Under the pieces are notes generated by a model. The model did not search any database and had not been told where the DNA came from. It was given only the letters and a program-made list of their open reading frames with translations. Shown in pieces: positions 18,653 to 28,785 of a stretch of 64,000 nt of DNA; the stretch's first letter is position 1, and the number at the start of each line of letters is the position of its first letter. Location of the stretch: assembly GCF_001642085.1 (NCBI RefSeq), contig NZ_CP014699.1, positions 1,178,001-1,242,000 on the forward strand, read 5' to 3'. The translations under genes and the position numbers were made by a program. Source of the DNA: Streptococcus pantholopis (GTDB taxonomy: Bacteria > Bacillota > Bacilli > Lactobacillales > Streptococcaceae).

Positions 18653-21600
18653 TTATCTTCTCCTAATTTACTTAAATCAATACGGGTTTCATAAAGGCCA
18701 GTTATAGATTGGTGGATGAGGGTGGCATTCAGACATTCTTTTGTTGAAGTATAACGTTTACGTGGAATTTTTTTGCCAAGAAAATTGAAATCTGCTGGTG
18801 CACCTAATGCAGTCAATGTTAATAAATTAACAAATGAAGTTGAAATTTCTTCAATTGAGAATGTGTCTATTTTATTGATAACCGCTCTAATTTTATCAAG
18901 ATTTTTTTCAACATCAACATATGAGTTAGCAAAATTTTCTACACAAGATAAGACCTCTCCAAATTCTTTCTTATGCTCACTAACGTATTTTAAATGCTCA
19001 GTGCTATTAAAACTATTGACTCGATGAGCATGATAAAGCAGTTCTACTAAACGATCTGAAAGTACAACTTCATTTCCTTTTTGAAGTTCTGAAGCACTGG
19101 CTAACAAACGTCTTCTTCCACCTTCAAATTCAAAAAGACTGTATTTTGGAAGTTTTATCAATGTGTCCTCTTGGACATTACGATAGCCTTTCTTTTCCAA
19201 AAATACAATTGGATTTTTTTCAAAGGATGGGCGCTCCATAATTGATATACCAACCAATTCTTTTACTTTTTTCAATTTCTTGGCTTTGCCTTTTTCAACA
19301 TCAGCCACAACAAAAACAGAGTAAGCAATTATTGGACTATCAAATCCACCATATTTTTTAGTATCCCAATAAACTTTTTTCGTCTTTCGTGGAATTAATT
19401 TATCAGAATCACCTTTAGGTAAAATCGATTCTTTTGAGAATCCTCCAGTCTGGCTTTCAACTTTTTTAACAATATTAACTTGCGGATACGAAAGTACTTT
19501 ACATATCGTCCTAAAATCAGTCTCCTTATTCCAAACAATTTCTCCAGTATCCTTACTATACTCAATAACTGGTCGAACTATTACTCTGCCATTTGAATAT
19601 CTTACGACACGTTTAAAGAAGTTCATTAGGTTTGAATAAAAGAAATATTTTGCTGTTGCTTTATCGCTTGAACTAGTGATGAGTTTACGAACATCATATT
19701 TCTTGTACTCACCATAAACAAATTCAGGCGCCAATTTCGGATATTTTCTTAGTAAAGCTGTCCCAACTACTGCATTAAGATAAGCATCATGAGCGTGGTG
19801 ATAATCATTGATTTCGCGTACTTTATAAAATTTAAAATCTTTCCGGAATTGTGAAATTAGGTTTGATTTCAAAGTAATGACTTTCACATTGCGAATCACT
19901 TTATCATCTTCGTCATGTTCAGTATTAAAACGAGCATCTAAAATTTGTGCGACATGTTTTGTAATTTGACGTGTTTCAACCAATTGACGCTTAATAAAAC
20001 CAGCCTTATCCGCTTCAGTCAAACCACCGCGTTCTGATTTTGTCAAATTATCAAATTTACGTTTAGAAATTAACCCAGATTTATATAGTCGAACCCAATC
20101 TGCCTTTCTAGCACGAACAATATCAAGATTTGGTACATCATCTGATTTACCACGATTTTTAGCAGAACTTGTTAATACTCGATTATCAATAGAGTCATCC
20201 TTAATAAAGGCTTGAGGAATAATGTGGTCGATATCATAATCACTTAATCGGTCAATATCTAATTCTTCACCAGTATATATATCTTTACCATTTTGAATAT
20301 AGTAAAGGAATAGACGATCATCTTGAAGGTGAACATTTTCAACTTTATCTTCAACATATGATGGCTTTTTCTTATTAAGGATATTGCTCCCCAACTCTTT
20401 CAATGAATCCTGAAGCTTTTTCAAGCGTTGTTGTGATTGGCTTCTTCCTCGATTAGTTGTCTGATTTTCACGCGCCATTTCGATGACAATGTTATCAGGA
20501 TTATGGCCCATAACTTTAACTAGCTCATCAACAATTTTGATACTTTGTAAAATCCCTTTTTTAATAGCAGGACTTCCGGGTAACTCGTGTACCACAGCTG
20601 CAATATCATCAATATTGCCAATAATTTGCGCGTCTTTAATAATTTGTTTAAACGGTAGCGTATCATCGTTAATTAACTGCATAAAGTTTCGATTAGCATA
20701 ACCATCATCAATCAAATACTCAAGAATAGTCTTATTATTTTCTTTATTACGAATACCATTAATTAATTTATATGACAAGCGCCCCCAACCAGTATAATGA
20801 CGGCGTTCAAGTTTCTTCAATTGCTGTGTCGAAAAGATATCACTATATTTGTGAAGGCGCTGCTGAATCATTTCTCTATCTTCAAACAAAGTTAACGTTT
20901 TAATAATATCTTCAATTACTTCTTCGTTTACTTTATCATCCAAGAAAGATTTATCCAAAATCTTTTTCAAATCATGATAGGTTCCAAGACTAGCATTAAA
21001 TGACTTATTTTCCTTATCAAGACCAATTAAATCTTGAATACGATATTCAGGAAACTCTTTATCGAGGTAATTTAAAAGTTTTTCCTTGGTAACTTTACGG
21101 TTTTCTTTAAAGACATGGTCAAAGATTTCTTGTTTCATATTTGAATCAAAGAAAGCTTCTTTTCCTTGCTCATTAACATACTTAATTTTGGTTAACTCAT
21201 TATAAACCGCAAATGTTTCATATACATGACTGTGTTTTGGTAAAACTTTCTCCTCTGGCAAATACAAATCATTTAAAGTCATGCGTGTAATGAATTTTTC
21301 AGCTGATTTTTCTTTATCAATTACCTTATTGAAATTCCACGGTGTAATCTTCTCATCTGAATGATACTCTGCCCATGCAAATCGACTATTCTTTCGCGCT
21401 AATGGACCAACATAGTAAGGGATTCTAAAAGTCAAGATTTTTTCAATTCTATCTTGGTTCTCTTTTAGAAATGGGTAATAATCACCTTGACGGCGTAAAA
21501 TTGCATGCATTTCTTGTAAATGAATTTGGTGCGGAATCGAACCATTATCAAATGTTCTTTGTTTTCTTAAGAAATCTTCACGTTCAATTTTATCTAGGAA

Positions 21601-22767
21601 ATACTCACTTCCATCAGTTTTAGAAAGGATTGTTTTTAAATATTTATAGAATTCATCTTGTTTGACACCATTTTCAATATAACCAGCATAACCATTTTGG
21701 GTTTCATCTTTAAAAATATCATGATACAAATTAGGCTTATTTGTTTTAATGAATGCTTTTAGTTTTTCTAAATCTTCATGATGTTCTGCATAGCGTTTAA
21801 TCATCGAAGCTGATAACGGCGCTTTAGTTGAACTATCATCAACAGTTAAAATACCTGAAAGTAAGATTGCATCATAAAGATTTTTAGCTGAAGTAAATAA
21901 GTCTGCATAATCATCTCCAATTTTCTCAAGTACCTCTTCTAAGTCTTCTTCATAGGTATCTTTAGAAAATTGCAACTTAGCATCTTCAGATAGTTTGAAA
22001 TTCGTTTTAAAATTAGGCTGTAATCCTAAAGACAAAGCAATGAGATTTCCAAATAAAGTGTTTTTCTTCTCCTTTGGATAGCTTTCTATAAGATTTTCTA
22101 AACGGCGTGATTTGCTAATTTTTTCTGTCAAAATACTTGAAGCATCAACAGTAACTTCTGACAAATGACTATCGTCAAACGTTCTATCGTACACCTCCAC
22201 AAAATCAGTGAATAATTTTTGGACATCTGTATTTTCAGCTTTTAACTCACCTTCAATCAAAAAATGCCCACGATATTTAATCATATGTGCCAAAGCTAGG
22301 TAAACCAAGCGTAAATCAGATTTTTCAGGAGAATCAGCAAGATATTTCCTTAAATGATAAATTGTAGAAAATTTTTGATGATAAGCATCTTCTTCTGCTT
22401 TATTGCCGAAGATTGGGTGTGAATCAAAATCTTTATCATCATCTGTCAAAAATGACTCATCTAAACGTTGAAAGAAACTGTTGTCAGCTTTTGCAATTTC
22501 TTCAGCAAAAATTTCTTGTAGATAACGTAAACGATTTTTACGGCGTGTATAACGACGTCTAGCTGTACGTTTCAATCGAGTCGCTTCTGCTGTTTCGCCG
22601 CTATCAAACAATAAGGCTCCCAGCAGATTTTTCTTAATATACTCTTTATCAGTATTTCCCAAAACCTTCATCTTTTTGGCTGGAATTTTGTAATCATCAG
22701 TAATCACAGCCCATCCAACACTATTAGTACCAATGTCGAGTCCGATTGAATAATTTTTCTTAGTCAT
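18649..22767 (-). CDS. cas9: CRISPR effector nuclease Cas9, type II-A
   Basis: A 1372-residue Cas9, which cuts DNA guided by crRNA:tracrRNA. RuvC-I is [13 protein letters not shown] (Asp11), RuvC-II is [13 protein letters not shown] is [20 protein letters not shown] with its catalytic His, and RuvC-III is [13 protein letters not shown]. The arginine-rich bridge helix ([16 protein letters not shown]) is present. The C-terminal [11 protein letters not shown] keeps both arginines that read the PAM in S. pyogenes Cas9, so NGG is expected. The frame is intact and all catalytic residues remain. The start has AAAGGAGG about 8 bases upstream. The promoter and probable tracr-L target lie at 22924-22958. 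Confidence 0.98.
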   Translation of the reverse strand: MTKKNYSIGLDIGTNSVGWAVITDDYKIPAKKMKVLGNTDKEYIKKNLLGALLFDSGETAEATRLKRTARRRYTRRKNRLRYLQEIFAEEIAKADNSFFQRLDESFLTDDDKDFDSHPIFGNKAEEDAYHQKFSTIYHLRKYLADSPEKSDLRLVYLALAHMIKYRGHFLIEGELKAENTDVQKLFTDFVEVYDRTFDDSHLSEVTVDASSILTEKISKSRRLENLIESYPKEKKNTLFGNLIALSLGLQPNFKTNFKLSEDAKLQFSKDTYEEDLEEVLEKIGDDYADLFTSAKNLYDAILLSGILTVDDSSTKAPLSASMIKRYAEHHEDLEKLKAFIKTNKPNLYHDIFKDETQNGYAGYIENGVKQDEFYKYLKTILSKTDGSEYFLDKIEREDFLRKQRTFDNGSIPHQIHLQEMHAILRRQGDYYPFLKENQDRIEKILTFRIPYYVGPLARKNSRFAWAEYHSDEKITPWNFNKVIDKEKSAEKFITRMTLNDLYLPEEKVLPKHSHVYETFAVYNELTKIKYVNEQGKEAFFDSNMKQEIFDHVFKENRKVTKEKLLNYLDKEFPEYRIQDLIGLDKENKSFNASLGTYHDLKKILDKSFLDDKVNEEVIEDIIKTLTLFEDREMIQQRLHKYSDIFSTQQLKKLERRHYTGWGRLSYKLINGIRNKENNKTILEYLIDDGYANRNFMQLINDDTLPFKQIIKDAQIIGNIDDIAAVVHELPGSPAIKKGILQSIKIVDELVKVMGHNPDNIVIEMARENQTTNRGRSQSQQRLKKLQDSLKELGSNILNKKKPSYVEDKVENVHLQDDRLFLYYIQNGKDIYTGEELDIDRLSDYDIDHIIPQAFIKDDSIDNRVLTSSAKNRGKSDDVPNLDIVRARKADWVRLYKSGLISKRKFDNLTKSERGGLTEADKAGFIKRQLVETRQITKHVAQILDARFNTEHDEDDKVIRNVKVITLKSNLISQFRKDFKFYKVREINDYHHAHDAYLNAVVGTALLRKYPKLAPEFVYGEYKKYDVRKLITSSSDKATAKYFFYSNLMNFFKRVVRYSNGRVIVRPVIEYSKDTGEIVWNKETDFRTICKVLSYPQVNIVKKVESQTGGFSKESILPKGDSDKLIPRKTKKVYWDTKKYGGFDSPIIAYSVFVVADVEKGKAKKLKKVKELVGISIMERPSFEKNPIVFLEKKGYRNVQEDTLIKLPKYSLFEFEGGRRRLLASASELQKGNEVVLSDRLVELLYHAHRVNSFNSTEHLKYVSEHKKEFGEVLSCVENFANSYVDVEKNLDKIRAVINKIDTFSIEEISTSFVNLLTLTALGAPADFNFLGKKIPRKRYTSTKECLNATLIHQSITGLYETRIDLSKLGEDK

Positions 22768-22923
22768 AAATTTCCTCCTTTTTATAGTAAAGTTTAAATT
22801 TACAAAGAAGACTATGAAATAAACGCTTTAATTAAATCAATAAAACTTTTTAGCAATTTCAATAACTCCGTTAAAAATAAGAGTCTTTCTTTATCAAATT
22901 TAAACCTTTTCAAAAAATCATCT

Positions 22924-22958
22924 CCCTAAAACATAACATGTTTTATAAATAAATTATA
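22924..22958 (-). promoter_or_regulatory. cas operon promoter region with predicted tracr-L target
   Basis: On the minus strand TATAAT (22958-22953) is the likely -10; no convincing -35 was found. Downstream, the 11 bases at 22937-22927 (GTTATGTTTTA on the minus strand) are followed by GGG at 22926-22924, a proper PAM. The same 11 bases stand at the guide position of the long tracrRNA (23015-23025). The site also forms half of a perfect dyad, TAAAACAT-AAC-ATGTTTTA, at 22927-22945. Confidence 0.7.
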
Positions 22959-23011
22959 TCACAATTTAAAATAAAGGCTGATATAATTTTTATAATTTGT
23001 TAAAATAGTAA

Positions 23012-23204
23012 TAAGTTATGTTTTAGTTTTATAGTTGTATTTTGAAAATTTCTAACAATAACTTTATATAATTAATACTTGAAAATAAAAAGTAATTATT
23101 ATATAATATCTTTGTTGGAACTATTCAAAACAACACAGCGAGTTAAAATAAGGCATTGTCCGTACACAACTTGTAAAAGTGGCACCCGATTCGGGTGCTT
23201 TTTT
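23012..23204 (+). ncRNA. tracrRNA, predicted long and short forms
   Basis: The anti-repeat at about 23113-23147 pairs with the II-A repeat; a single T for C becomes a G-U pair. Next come the nexus AAGGCATTGTCCGT, an AACTTG/AAAGTGG stem, and a GGCACCCGA/TCGGGTGC terminator with a T-tract (23181-23204). The short form should start near 23113. A long form starting around 23003-23012 would carry an 11-nt guide (23015-23025), then GTTTTATAGTTGTATTTTG at 23026, which mimics the crRNA repeat and can fold back on the anti-repeat. That is the natural single-guide layout known for S. pyogenes tracr-L. It is transcribed divergently from cas9. The exact 5' ends are inferred. Confidence 0.9.
23079..23107 (+). 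promoter_or_regulatory. Promoter of the short tracrRNA
   Basis: TTGAAA (23079-23084) and TATAAT (23102-23107) are exactly 17 bases apart, which places the transcription start about 23113-23114, at the beginning of the anti-repeat. Confidence 0.85.
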
Positions 23205-23496
23205 ATTGATTTATAATTTTTAACTCATATCTTATATTTTACTCTTTTCACCAAAAAAAGCAAGCGCTTCCAAAATATTTACTTTTACCTTTATAAGTTA
23301 AAACATACCAAATCAAAAAGCAACGATATTATATTCGTTGCTTTTTAAATGATAGAAACAATCTTAACAGCGTCTGAAGGGGTTGACTGTAAAAAAAGGT
23401 TCCTTGAGGTATGCTTATTTATCTTGGGAGGATTCTCTGTTGTAAGACACTGGGAGTGCGGGTAAATCTTTATTAACGGCCGGATTTCGGCTTGTT
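23205..23496. other. Non-coding gap downstream of tracrRNA
   Basis: About 290 bases without a gene. It holds a strong hairpin at 23315-23346 (AAAAAGCAACGA with TCGTTGCTTTTT) and a partial match to a catabolite-response site at 23259-23272 that precedes no gene in either direction. Nothing else was recognised. Confidence 0.6.
23315..23346. terminator. Orphan bidirectional terminator
   Basis: The arms AAAAAGCAACGA and TCGTTGCTTTTT are perfectly complementary around an eight-base AT loop. It may stop readthrough from the small membrane gene at 23497-23667 toward the tracrRNA. Confidence 0.75.
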
Positions 23497-23667
23497 TTAG
23501 CTCAAAAGCCAGCCCCAGAAAAAGGGCAGGAAGAAGGCGAGAAAACCGCAGATAACGAAAATGATTTTGATTCTTTTATTTGCCATAAAGCTTGACTTTA
23601 TCCAGAAAACAACAGCAAATAGCCAAGATAAGGTAAAAAGTAGCCAATAGTACCAAGCGATAGTCAT
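23497..23667 (-). CDS. 56-residue hydrophobic membrane protein
   Basis: The sequence [20 protein letters not shown] begins a first membrane segment (residues about 3-22). A short KSSFMANKRIK loop and a second segment (IIFVICGFLAFFLPFFWGWLL) follow. AAAGGAGA stands five bases before the ATG. The ATGA overlap with the stop of the upstream membrane gene shows translational coupling. The family is unknown, but the spacing and ribosome site make it a credible gene. Confidence 0.65.
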   Translation of the reverse strand: MTIAWYYWLLFTLSWLFAVVFWIKSSFMANKRIKIIFVICGFLAFFLPFFWGWLLS

Positions 23668-24314
23668 TGTGTCTCCTTTCTCTGTCTGCGCTGTGCCAAC
23701 TGTCTTCTGCTTATCCCTACTAAACTGATCATCAAGGCTTCATAGAGAGCCAAGAAGAGCAAAAAGCAATGCATAAAGAAATCTTGCGGCAATATCCAAA
23801 TCACAGGATCTGTGGCCGGATTGAAAAGCCAGGAAGAATCTCCCGGGAAAAGAACTTGATGAAAAAGTGTAAAGAAATGGTCAAACCCAATAAGAAGGGC
23901 GAAAACAGCCGCAACAAGCGGCAGAGCAGCTGCACCCATAAACAGTTTCTCAAATACAAAGAGAGAGCTTTCTTTCCTTGTCTGTCTGAAAAAACGCCAG
24001 CTCGGTAAAAGTAAAATTATAAAAAGAGCCTGTGTGGTGTGAAACAAAAGCTTTACATCATGGAAATGCTTGAGTCCGCTTTTGGAAGACGAAAAAGCAG
24101 GCAAATGTAAATGCATTTGCAGCGGATTGGTTAAGTAGCCCATCAAAATATTAAAATTGTAAACGATTGTTTTTTGACTGAGGTAAACAGTATTTTCTAA
24201 ATCCAGCCAGTTTGCTTCTAATGGATAGAAAAGCCAAGCCAGATAAATAGTTATTAAAACAGCCAACGCTAAAAGCCAAAGCCAGGTGCTTAAAAACCAT
24301 AGTTTATTTTTCAT
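23664..24314 (-). CDS. TIGR01906-type integral membrane protein
   Basis: About 216 residues with five hydrophobic segments: an N-terminal one ([22 protein letters not shown]), others in the middle and near the C-terminus, and a basic tail. The arrangement, with a soluble loop containing HDVKLLF after the first segment, fits the TIGR01906 family of streptococcal membrane proteins of unknown function, commonly found next to a NagD-like phosphatase as here. I place the start at MKNKLWF (24314), which overlaps the phosphatase end by 11 bases. An ATG at 24329 is possible. Confidence 0.72.
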   Translation of the reverse strand: MKNKLWFLSTWLWLLALAVLITIYLAWLFYPLEANWLDLENTVYLSQKTIVYNFNILMGYLTNPLQMHLHLPAFSSSKSGLKHFHDVKLLFHTTQALFIILLLPSWRFFRQTRKESSLFVFEKLFMGAAALPLVAAVFALLIGFDHFFTLFHQVLFPGDSSWLFNPATDPVIWILPQDFFMHCFLLFLALYEALMISLVGISRRQLAQRRQRKETQ

Positions 24315-25080
24315 TGAAATTCCATTCATCTAAGCTAGCCAGCACATAATCGGGTTTGACAGGGAGCCCTGCTAGGTCTTCTGCCTTAGTAAAGCCGGTT
24401 GTGACAAGCAACGTTGCGATATCATTTTGGATACCAGCCATTATATCGGTTAAGTAATTGTCACCGACCATAATCGCTTCATGGCGCTTAACTCCCAAAA
24501 TATCCAGAGATTTATTCATGATAATGGCATTTGGTTTGCCGATAAAGACGGGCTGCACTCGTGTGGCAGCTTCCAAAAGTTTGCTGATTGCTCCTGCTCC
24601 TGGCAGAAGGCCGCGTTCTGTCGGAATATTTAAGTCCGGATTTGTTCCAATAAAAACTGCTCCTTTTTGGATAGCCAAAGTTGCTGCTGTCAGCTTTTCA
24701 TAAGTCAGTTCACTGTCCAACCCAACAACGACATAAGCAGGATTCTCCTTATCTTCAGTATAACCTGCCTGACTGATAGCTGTTTGAAGCCCCGCTTCTC
24801 CGATAACATAGACTGTCTTTCCGCGGTTCATATCATTCATATAGTCAACGGTTGCCATAGTAGCCGTGTAGATAGTATGCAGCGGAGTTTCCACATGAAA
24901 CTGCTCAGCCAGCATCTTCTGCACCATTTCAGGCGTCCGGGTAGTATTGTTAGTGACAAGAACGTAAGGGAGATTTCTTTCTTGAAGTCTGCTGATAAAC
25001 CGCTCACCTGCAGGAATCCGTTCCTTTCCTTTGTAAATCGTTCCGTCTAAGTCAATCAGATAGCCTTTGTAAGTCATCAT
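24304..25080 (-). CDS. NagD-like HAD-superfamily sugar phosphatase
   Basis: A 258-residue HAD hydrolase. Motif I is [15 protein letters not shown] with the nucleophile Asp, motif II is VTNNTT, the lysine motif is IGKPNAI and motif IV is [10 protein letters not shown]. The cap type and length fit the NagD/TIGR01457 family of cytoplasmic phosphatases acting on small phosphorylated metabolites. The exact substrate is unknown. It starts a small unit with the two membrane genes downstream. Confidence 0.88.
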   Translation of the reverse strand: MMTYKGYLIDLDGTIYKGKERIPAGERFISRLQERNLPYVLVTNNTTRTPEMVQKMLAEQFHVETPLHTIYTATMATVDYMNDMNRGKTVYVIGEAGLQTAISQAGYTEDKENPAYVVVGLDSELTYEKLTAATLAIQKGAVFIGTNPDLNIPTERGLLPGAGAISKLLEAATRVQPVFIGKPNAIIMNKSLDILGVKRHEAIMVGDNYLTDIMAGIQNDIATLLVTTGFTKAEDLAGLPVKPDYVLASLDEWNFNEK

Positions 25081-25531
25081 TTTCAGTCCTTTTCTAAATT
25101 AATAACAGTCTGCCAGTTTTGTCTATAAGGTATCTGTTTCTTCTTTGTTTTAGCTTCAAGTAATTTCGATAAATTATTTAATCCAAAGTATCACTGGCAG
25201 CAGCCGCAAATTTTTTAGTAAAATGACTGACAGAACCAAGCAACTGTGCTTGCCTTCAGTCTAAATGCAGCTCAAAAGGTATCAAACCACGATTTTTCAT
25301 CTTGATTAGCCCTAGTGTAAGGAATCCCTCCCATTTGCTCCTTTTTACCCCTGAAATCAGTAAGTCATCTGTCTTTTGAGGACCTTTGACAGCCTGTTTC
25401 ACGGGTCCTATATATTACGGATAAGACTGGGATAGCCTAAACTAAAGTATTTAACATCATCTCAGCTCAGTTAACAGGTGATTGATACTACAATTCTGTC
25501 AGCCAGTTTATCCATTTCTTCTCTTCCATAC
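25081..25531. other. Gene-free gap
   Basis: About 450 bases between the NagD-like and thioesterase genes. No open frame with a ribosome site, no strong terminator and no copy of the dispersed repeats was seen. It may hold remnants of a lost gene, but nothing could be matched. Confidence 0.5.
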
Positions 25532-26266
25532 TCAGTCTGCTTTACTTTTCCATTCTATTTTGGCTTGAGCACGGACAGTGCCGGCACTGGTGATTTCATG
25601 TCTGCTGGTTAATCCATCTCTTTCGACTCGGGAGAGGATATCATTACCATAGTAGACTTCCTTAATAAATTTCAGATTCACTTTTTGAGGGATATGCTGG
25701 CGCAGAAAATCGATGTCAATAACATCGTACATCCATTCTAAATACTTACTGTTATTGACATGTCCATTTAAATCAAGATCAAAATAGCGCACACGATAAA
25801 GTGTTTCCTCAGGGCTCTCCAATGCTGAATATTTGGGCCCGCGTACAATGCGTTTGATTTTTTCGACATCAAAAGCAGCAACAATATCATCAACAACCTG
25901 ATGAACTTTTCGGCTCTCATAGTCCATAAGGACAAAAACCGAATGGATAAGGACTATTTTATCACCGTTTTCGCCGTAAATAGTGAAATCACGGTAGCAA
26001 AAAAGCTTATTATAAGCAGTCGGCTCCGTCTCTATAATAATTTTTTCACCGTATTTTGGCAGACGTTCAATTTCAATATCATATTCAGTAATAATCCAAA
26101 CAAGATGGTGAGTCTTAAAAATATAATCATCGCCTACGCCTAAACTTAAAGACTGAAGCCCCGATACCTGCAGGGCTAAAGACAGTAAATGCGGCAGTTT
26201 AACATTATGATTGACATCTGTCTCATAGAAAGGGACTTGATAATCGACTGCATATTTTTTTCCCAT
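25532..26266 (-). CDS. Acyl-ACP thioesterase
   Basis: A 244-residue double hot-dog protein of the FatA-type acyl-ACP thioesterase family. It hydrolyses acyl carrier protein thioesters to release fatty acids in the cytoplasm. The opening YQVPFYETDVNHNVKLPHLL and the second hot-dog segment RVRYFDLDLNGHVNNSKYLEWMYD, with the catalytic Asn/His region, are typical. The length is standard for bacterial members. It follows hemW by six bases, so the two are probably co-transcribed. Confidence 0.87.
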   Translation of the reverse strand: MGKKYAVDYQVPFYETDVNHNVKLPHLLSLALQVSGLQSLSLGVGDDYIFKTHHLVWIITEYDIEIERLPKYGEKIIIETEPTAYNKLFCYRDFTIYGENGDKIVLIHSVFVLMDYESRKVHQVVDDIVAAFDVEKIKRIVRGPKYSALESPEETLYRVRYFDLDLNGHVNNSKYLEWMYDVIDIDFLRQHIPQKVNLKFIKEVYYGNDILSRVERDGLTSRHEITSAGTVRAQAKIEWKSKAD

Positions 26267-26272
26267 AGTTAT

Positions 26273-27403
26273 TCACTCCAAAATAAATTTCTCTGCAACA
26301 GTATCGCCTAAAAAAAGGCCTTTTTTGGTCATTCTTAAATGTCCGTCAGTGATTTGAACAAGGCTGTCAGCTATTAACTCTTCAACAATTTGCCCGTACC
26401 GCTTTTCAAAGCTCTCGTGAAATTTTTCTTCAAATCGTGAAATAGAAACACCTGTTTTTTTCCGCAGACCAAGAAAAAGTTCTTCTTCCATCATCTCTTT
26501 TTTAGTCAGAACTTCTTCTTCCAACTTTGGATTGCCTGCGGCAACACCTTTGAGATAATGCTGAATCGGACCGCGATTGCGGTAGCGAATGCCATCAAGA
26601 TAACCCGACGCACCGGCTCCGCAGCCATAATATTCTACATTTGCCCAGTACATCAGGTTATGGCGGCTCTCAAAACCTGGTTTCGTGAAATTCGAAATTT
26701 CATAATGCTCAAAGCCGTTTGCTTCCATTTCAGAGATGATGTAGTCAAACATTTCAGCTTCCAAATCTTCACCCGGCAGATTAAGTTTGCCGCGCCGCAT
26801 TTTATTCATAAAAACTGTATGGTGTTCTAAAATCAGGCTGTAAAGGCTGAGATGAGGAACATCGAGTGCCAAAGCTTTTGCCACATTCTCCTTAACATCT
26901 GCCAAGGTTTGGCCGGGAAGGGCATAAATCAGATCAATGGAGATATTATTAAATCCGGCTGCCTTTAAACTGTCAATACTGTCGTAAATTTGTGCTTCAT
27001 TATGACCGCGCCCGATCTGCTTAAGCTGCCGATTATTAAAAGTCTGCACCCCTAAGGAAACGCGGTTAACAGCTGAACGCTTGAGCACCTCAATTTTTTC
27101 GGGACTTAAATCACCGGGATTAGCTTCGATTGTGAATTCGTCCAGCCTTCCCAAATCAAGATGCCTTACCAGATTGGTTAGAAGCCAGTCCAGCTGCTCT
27201 GCCGAAATGGCTGTAGGCGTGCCGCCTCCTATATAGAGTGTCTGCAGCTCCCTGATATCATAGCTTTCATACTCACGAATAAGAGCCTGCAGATAAGCAT
27301 CAACAGGCTGATTTTTGATAAAAACTTTTGAAAAATCACAATAATAGCAAATTTGTGTACAGAAGGGTATGTGGATATAAGCTGAGGTCGGTTTTTTTTG
27401 CAT
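26273..27403 (-). CDS. hemW: Radical SAM heme chaperone HemW
   Basis: A 376-residue radical SAM protein once called oxygen-independent coproporphyrinogen oxidase. The AYIHIPFCTQICYYCDF stretch gives the CxxxCxxC cluster ligands, and YIGGGTPTA and EANPGD follow. HemW-type proteins bind heme and are thought to deliver it to targets, although streptococci generally cannot make heme. The short C-terminal HTH-like domain is intact. It precedes the thioesterase gene in the same direction. Confidence 0.9.
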   Translation of the reverse strand: MQKKPTSAYIHIPFCTQICYYCDFSKVFIKNQPVDAYLQALIREYESYDIRELQTLYIGGGTPTAISAEQLDWLLTNLVRHLDLGRLDEFTIEANPGDLSPEKIEVLKRSAVNRVSLGVQTFNNRQLKQIGRGHNEAQIYDSIDSLKAAGFNNISIDLIYALPGQTLADVKENVAKALALDVPHLSLYSLILEHHTVFMNKMRRGKLNLPGEDLEAEMFDYIISEMEANGFEHYEISNFTKPGFESRHNLMYWANVEYYGCGAGASGYLDGIRYRNRGPIQHYLKGVAAGNPKLEEEVLTKKEMMEEELFLGLRKKTGVSISRFEEKFHESFEKRYGQIVEELIADSLVQITDGHLRMTKKGLFLGDTVAEKFILE

Positions 27404-27448
27404 ATCTTTATTTTACCACTTTTCAGTTAAAAAGGCGGCCGTAAATTA

Positions 27449-27502
27449 TTGACAAAAAAATAAAGACAGTGTATACTAAACACAAAAAAGTATACACTGT
27501 CT
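27449..27502 (+). promoter_or_regulatory. Promoter with overlapping 14-bp inverted repeat operator
   Basis: TTGACA (27449-27454) and TATACT (27472-27477) are 17 bases apart. The arms AGACAGTGTATACT (27464-27477) and AGTATACACTGTCT (27489-27502) are perfectly complementary, with an 11-base centre. The left arm covers the -10. This is the expected layout for autorepression by the TetR protein encoded just downstream. Confidence 0.85.
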
Positions 27503-27528
27503 ACTTTTTGTGTGCGAAAGGAGGTATC

Positions 27529-28128
27529 ATGAAACGCCACACAGCTGAGCTTAAAGAAAAACTTATCCAGACTGGGGTTGAGGAAATTAAAAAACACGGA
27601 ATTGATAAGCTGTCGCTTCGGAATGTTGCGAAGAGATGCGGTGTGACACACGGTACGCCATATAAGCATTTCGACAGCAAGGAGGGCTATCTTAAAATTA
27701 TCTTTGAGAGGCTGTCACATATCTGCAGCCGGGAGCTGCAAAATGATATTATCCCGACTGAACCAGCCAGACAGCAGCTAGCAAAAATGGGATACAATTT
27801 TGTCACTTTTGCTGAAGCCTATCCTTATATTTTCGAAGCTCTCTTTATCAAATACCCTTTCAACTATCTGAAAATTAAAGATGAAACCATTATTGCAGAC
27901 ACAGATTTACCAGGCTTTAACGACTTTAAAGCGATTGTCTTGCAGCTGCGTCAGGAAGAAAGTTTAACAGGCAGTGAAGCAGAAAATCTCTTTCACTTCT
28001 GGAGTTTCATTTCCGGTTTTGCTATTTTGGTTAACAGCCCGATTGGTGATAATTTTAATCAGCAAACTATTCGGGAAAATATTGACAGTATGTTAACAAC
28101 TTATATAAAAGGAGGAAAATCATCATGA
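27529..28128 (+). CDS. TetR-family transcriptional repressor
   Basis: A 199-residue regulator. The HTH (LSLRNVAKRCGVTHGTPYKHFDSKEGYL, residues about 26-53) is a standard TetR DNA-binding domain, and the C-terminal part is a WHG-like ligand domain. The start at 27529 has AAAGGAGG six bases upstream; a frame from 27469 runs through the operator. It overlaps the next gene by four bases (ATGA). It probably represses its own operon through the inverted repeat at 27464-27502, released by a quinone or electrophile, but the inducer is a guess. Confidence 0.87.
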   Translation: MKRHTAELKEKLIQTGVEEIKKHGIDKLSLRNVAKRCGVTHGTPYKHFDSKEGYLKIIFERLSHICSRELQNDIIPTEPARQQLAKMGYNFVTFAEAYPYIFEALFIKYPFNYLKIKDETIIADTDLPGFNDFKAIVLQLRQEESLTGSEAENLFHFWSFISGFAILVNSPIGDNFNQQTIRENIDSMLTTYIKGGKSS

Positions 28129-28688
28129 ATTGCTTAATCGTTTACGCACATCCCAATCCCAAAAGCTTCAATGCTGCTGTTTTGAAAACAGTAACAGATA
28201 ACTTGTCCGCAACACACACGGTCCAACTGATAGACCTATATGCTGATCATTTCGATCCGGTTCTGCGTTTTGATGACGACCATAAAAGACGTGATTTGAC
28301 TTCTGATCCTGCCACAAAACGATATCGGGATTTGGTGACTTGGGCTGATCAGTTTATTTTTATCTTTCCTATCTGGTGGAGCGGCATGCCTGCAATGATG
28401 AAAGGCTTTATCGATCGGGTTTTTGTGGCTGGTTTTGCTTATCATAATACCAATACCGGGCTTAAAGGCCATCTTAATGGCAAGGCATGGATTATCACAA
28501 CACATAATACACCGGCCTTTATCACCCCTTTTGCTCAAGATTACGGTAAAGTTTTAAAAGGGCAGATTTTAAAAAGCTGCGGCATTCGGCCGGTTAAAAT
28601 CAGTCAACTAACTGGGATCGAAAAGAACAGTGATCAAGAGCGCCAAAAGAAACTGGCTATGATAGCTCAGACTGCTAAAACGATTTGA
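28125..28688 (+). CDS. NAD(P)H-dependent flavin oxidoreductase, flavodoxin-2 fold
   Basis: A 187-residue protein of the NQO1/MdaB/Kef-regulator family. It has the N-terminal YAHPNPKSFNAAV flavin loop, and FPIWWSGMPAMMKGFIDRVF in the middle marks the quinone-reductase type. Family members reduce quinones or other electrophiles in two-electron steps using FMN or FAD. Coupled translation with the TetR gene suggests a small detoxification unit responding to such compounds. Confidence 0.87.
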   Translation: MNCLIVYAHPNPKSFNAAVLKTVTDNLSATHTVQLIDLYADHFDPVLRFDDDHKRRDLTSDPATKRYRDLVTWADQFIFIFPIWWSGMPAMMKGFIDRVFVAGFAYHNTNTGLKGHLNGKAWIITTHNTPAFITPFAQDYGKVLKGQILKSCGIRPVKISQLTGIEKNSDQERQKKLAMIAQTAKTI

Positions 28689-28731
28689 ACTATTTGAAAA
28701 TACCTAAAACGGACTTAGCCTAAATTTAAGT

Positions 28732-28785
28732 GGCTCTATAATTTCTGTAGCGGGGAACCCCCAACAGAGATTGTGGGGTCTTTTT
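28732..28785 (+). mobile_element. Solo ISL3-like end fragment
   Basis: The segment GGCTCTATAATTTCTGTAG, with a following AACAGAGATTGTGG... and TTTTTG tail, recurs at 40214-40268 with few changes and in the same orientation. There it precedes an ISL3-type transposase remnant. GGCTCT is the usual terminal hexamer of ISL3 elements. No transposase remains next to this copy. It lies between the flavin reductase gene and the type I-E array. Confidence 0.6.

Noticed and set aside
23259..23272. Match to a catabolite-response site (GCAAGCGCTTCC)
   Set aside because: Its first positions do not fit the consensus and no promoter or gene start is near it. A similar partial site at 62874-62890 was rejected for the same reason.
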